DNA of 64,000 nucleotides from Achromobacter insolitus (GTDB taxonomy: Bacteria > Pseudomonadota > Gammaproteobacteria > Burkholderiales > Burkholderiaceae_B). The notes beneath the pieces were generated by a model. The model was not told where the DNA came from, did no database searches, and worked only from the letters and a program-made list of their open reading frames with translations. Below, one piece after another: positions 61,890 through 64,000 of the stretch. Each line of letters starts with the position of its first letter. Within the stretch, counting starts at the first letter, position 1. A program made the position numbers and the translations under genes. The stretch spans positions 186,001 to 250,000 of the forward strand of contig NZ_NJIF01000005.1 in assembly GCF_002209555.1 (NCBI RefSeq), written 5' to 3'.

Positions 61890-62930
61890 CTATCGGGTGG
61901 AAAGCTCCGACCACTGCGCCAGCGGCAAGGGGGGCTGCGCATGCAGGATGCGGGCCAGCACCAGCTTCAGTTCAGCCCATCCGCCGCGCTCGCTCGGCCA
62001 GCTGGAAGGCGTCACAGCATGCCAGCTGCCGTCTGCGGCGCGTTCAGCCATCTTGAAACGGAAGGTGTAATGCCCCGCCATGCCCATGCGCAGATCCGTC
62101 ACGACCAAGGCATCGCCAATGACGTCGTAGCGCAGCCAATCGTCCGTGAACCAGCGCAGGCGCTGGTGCAGCGGCACGTTTGCCAACGGCTGCGCCACAT
62201 CCAGATTGAGCGGCTGGCGCAGCCATTCCGGAGGCTCGCCATCGAACAGGCTGCTGACCGATTCGTAATAGTCGCCGTCAGGCGTCTTGGCAATGACGCG
62301 CCACACCAGCGTATTGAACGGCATGGGCACGGCCCGCAGTTCGCTGACCGCGATGCCCTGCCCCTGCATGGCCGCCCGCACGCGATCCTCGGCCGTGATG
62401 CGCCCCGCCAGCCCGAACCCGAGGTAGGCCGTGCTGAAGACCAGCGCGGCGGCCAGCAGCCGGCGCGCCGTCCGCGTCATCCCGAAGCCGATCGCAAACA
62501 GCACGGCCGCCAATAGCGGCACGGTATAGACCGGGTCGATGATGAAGATGGCCGCCCAGCTTTCAGGTATGCGCGCCAGCGGCCAGAACAGTTGCGTCCC
62601 GTAGACCGTGAAAGCGTCCAGCACGGGATGGGTCACCAGCACCAACCATAAGGTCAGGAACAGCCTGCGGCCGCTGTACGGCGCTTGCGGCCAATACTTG
62701 CGGATCAGCCAGGCGAGGAACGCGGCCAGGCCGGTCAGCACAAAGACCGAGTGCGAAAAACCCCGATGGTACGTCATCAGCGAAACCGGGTCCGGATAGC
62801 TCATCAGGACGTCCAGGTCGGGCACCGTGGCCAACGCCGCCCCGTATATCAGGGCCCGTCTGCCCTGCACGCGGCCCATCAGGGCCCCCTGTATGCCGGC
62901 GCCCAGCACGGCCTGCGTAACCGAATCCAT
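61890..62930 (-). CDS. YdjM-like inner-membrane metal-dependent hydrolase
   Basis: 346 residues from the ATG at 62930, with GGAG shortly upstream. The metal-ligand motifs 'ATVPDLDVLMSYPDPVSLMTYHRGFSHSVFVL' and 'VLVTHPVLDAFTVYG' lie between TM helices, as in the YdjM/YfhO-type family. Four to five TM helices are followed by a soluble C-terminal domain. E. coli YdjM is LexA-regulated and of unknown substrate. It converges with the amidase gene, 11 bp apart. Confidence 0.85.
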   Translation of the reverse strand: MDSVTQAVLGAGIQGALMGRVQGRRALIYGAALATVPDLDVLMSYPDPVSLMTYHRGFSHSVFVLTGLAAFLAWLIRKYWPQAPYSGRRLFLTLWLVLVTHPVLDAFTVYGTQLFWPLARIPESWAAIFIIDPVYTVPLLAAVLFAIGFGMTRTARRLLAAALVFSTAYLGFGLAGRITAEDRVRAAMQGQGIAVSELRAVPMPFNTLVWRVIAKTPDGDYYESVSSLFDGEPPEWLRQPLNLDVAQPLANVPLHQRLRWFTDDWLRYDVIGDALVVTDLRMGMAGHYTFRFKMAERAADGSWHAVTPSSWPSERGGWAELKLVLARILHAQPPLPLAQWSELSTR

Positions 62931-63109
62931 AACTCTCCAAAAAAATAGGGCCAGTTCATATCGGACGAAGCCCACATGGGTCCTGGGGTGTCGTCCCGCA
63001 GGTTCGCGCGCCTGACCGGCTTCATCCAGACGGACTATACGGCGCGCGGCTCGTTCCGCGAGGCGTTAACATACCTGATTGCGTTCAGCTAATTTTCAAC
63101 TTTGTATAT

Positions 63110-63748
63110 ATGGACCAATACGTCGACCAGATCGCGGTGTTCATCGAGGCCAACCAGGCTTGGGCTGGGCCGATCACCTTCCTGCTCACGCTGGGCGAAT
63201 CGATGGTGCTGCTGGGCCTGTTCATCCCGGCCACGGCCCTGATGCTGCTGACCGGCGGCCTGATAGGCGCGGGCACCCTCAACCCTTGGGGCATCATCGC
63301 CTGGGGCATCGCCGGCGCCATCGTCGGTGACGCCCTGTCCTACTGGCTGGGCCGCTGGGCCGGCCCGGGCATCCTGCGCCGCTGGCCGCTCAAGCAACAG
63401 CGCAGCGGCGTGGCCCGCGCGCGCCTGTTCTTCTACCGCTATGGCTTCGCCTCCGTGCTGATCGGCCGCTTCCTGGGCCCCATCCGCTCCACCATTCCCA
63501 CCGTCGCCGGCGTGATGGGCATGGGGCACAGCCGCTTCCAGATGGCCAATATCGCCTCCGCCATTCTCTGGATGCCGCTGATGCTGGCGCCCGGCTACAT
63601 CACGGCGCGCAGCCTGGGCACGGCGGACAATGCGCAACAGATTGCCATGATGATCGGCGCAGGGCTCTCGGTGCTGCTAGGATGCGGGCTGTTGATAGCC
63701 ATGCTGCGCAAGCGCCGGATTCCGGCGCGCCAACGCCGCGGCAATTGA
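63110..63748 (+). CDS. DedA-family membrane protein
   Basis: 212 residues. 'FLLTLGESMVLLGLFIPATALMLLTGGLIGAG', 'AIVGDALSYWLGRWAG' and 'FGFASVLIGRFLGPIRSTIPTVAGVMGM'-like blocks ('GFASVLIGRFLGPIRSTIPTVAGVMGMG') define the DedA domain with its acidic (Glu, Asp) and Arg residues. Some DedA proteins are flippases for undecaprenyl phosphate or phosphatidylethanolamine, but the role varies. The next gene begins 14 bp after its stop. Confidence 0.92.
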   Translation: MDQYVDQIAVFIEANQAWAGPITFLLTLGESMVLLGLFIPATALMLLTGGLIGAGTLNPWGIIAWGIAGAIVGDALSYWLGRWAGPGILRRWPLKQQRSGVARARLFFYRYGFASVLIGRFLGPIRSTIPTVAGVMGMGHSRFQMANIASAILWMPLMLAPGYITARSLGTADNAQQIAMMIGAGLSVLLGCGLLIAMLRKRRIPARQRRGN

Positions 63749-63762
63749 ACCGGAGAAGGGCA

Positions 63763-64000
63763 ATGGCCATAGATGGCGAACCCAGGAATGGCGACTTCGC
63801 GCGCTATATCGAGAACCTGACGCGCGCTGGCGGCGCGACGCCAGGCAGGGTCCCGGACAAGCGCGCGGCCTCCCGGACGGCCTCCTCCTCTGTCCCCGCG
63901 CCGCCCGTGCCTACGCCCCGGGCCGAGACCCTGTCCAACGCGCCTTGGGGCAATGCAGGCACGCCGTCCCAGCCACCCTGGCAGGCTCCCCCGGCTCCCG
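63763..64000 (+). CDS. Hypothetical Pro/Ala-rich protein, N-terminal part (runs off the window)
   Basis: GGAGAAGGG lies just before the ATG. The 79 visible residues begin MAIDGEPRNGDFARYIENLT and become Pro/Ala/Ser-rich ('TPSQPPWQAPPAP'), like a cytosolic head followed by a flexible linker. It is probably translated with dedA. The C-terminal part is outside the window, so no function can be assigned. Confidence 0.7.
   Translation, partial: MAIDGEPRNGDFARYIENLTRAGGATPGRVPDKRAASRTASSSVPAPPVPTPRAETLSNAPWGNAGTPSQPPWQAPPAP

Overview
The window is GC-rich chromosomal DNA from a betaproteobacterium of the Bordetella/Achromobacter type (Alcaligenaceae). Supporting signs are the dapC-dapD-dapE-prmB order, the ribF-ileS-lspA-coaBC block, several Bug-family periplasmic binding proteins and many LysR/IclR/TetR regulators. 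The genus is inferred from gene content and order; no rRNA or whole-genome marker was available.

Layout. (1) 1-15.4 kb is accessory metabolism and transport: a D-amino-acid PLP enzyme with its RidA partner and a divergent LysR regulator, a second RidA-like protein, an MFS exporter with a divergent TetR regulator and two near-identical operators, a DHA2-type MFS protein, a PqiB-like MCE protein, a GNAT enzyme, KdsA, cytochrome b561, an MgtC-like protein, aquaporin Z, a glyoxalase-fold protein and a cupin pair. (2) 15.69-27.95 kb is a 12.2-kb integrated element in the 3' end of a tRNA-Leu(UAG) gene. It has matching 23-bp att sites and a tyrosine integrase. It looks like a prophage that lost its structural genes in one internal deletion: the junction near 17.75 kb joins the first 35 codons of an SRAP-family gene to a truncated large terminase gene. 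It keeps a P27-type small terminase, HNH nuclease, Q-like antiterminator, replication protein and an early operon ending in a ParB-like protein. It also carries three likely cargo genes: an AAA ATPase with a TOPRIM-like tail, a membrane-anchored protein and a HEPN-like protein. Integration separated tRNA-Leu from what looks like its original terminator. (3) 28-34.1 kb holds lysine/diaminopimelate synthesis (dapCDE), prmB and an ABC-F ATPase. (4) 34.1-39.5 kb is a FecI/FecR/TonB-receptor system with Fur-like sites, whose last gene is a di-haem MauG/CcpA-type peroxidase. (5) 39.6-52.9 kb is mostly housekeeping: chorismate mutase, UvrD, fatty-acid desaturase, RsmB with a long Arg/Gly repeat region, purN, ribF, ileS, lspA and coaBC. 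(6) 52.9-64 kb holds a CDF metal exporter behind a MerR-type promoter, an IclR-led operon (PepE, DUF1177, AroM, Bug binding protein), a LysR-controlled Bug protein plus amidase, a YdjM-like hydrolase and a DedA protein.

The most interesting parts are the collapsed prophage with its probable defence cargo, the Fec-type regulon ending in a MauG-like peroxidase, the uncharacterised IclR-PepE-DUF1177-AroM-Bug operon, and several clean operator palindromes that can be read directly from the sequence. No CRISPR array, rRNA gene or intact insertion sequence was seen.
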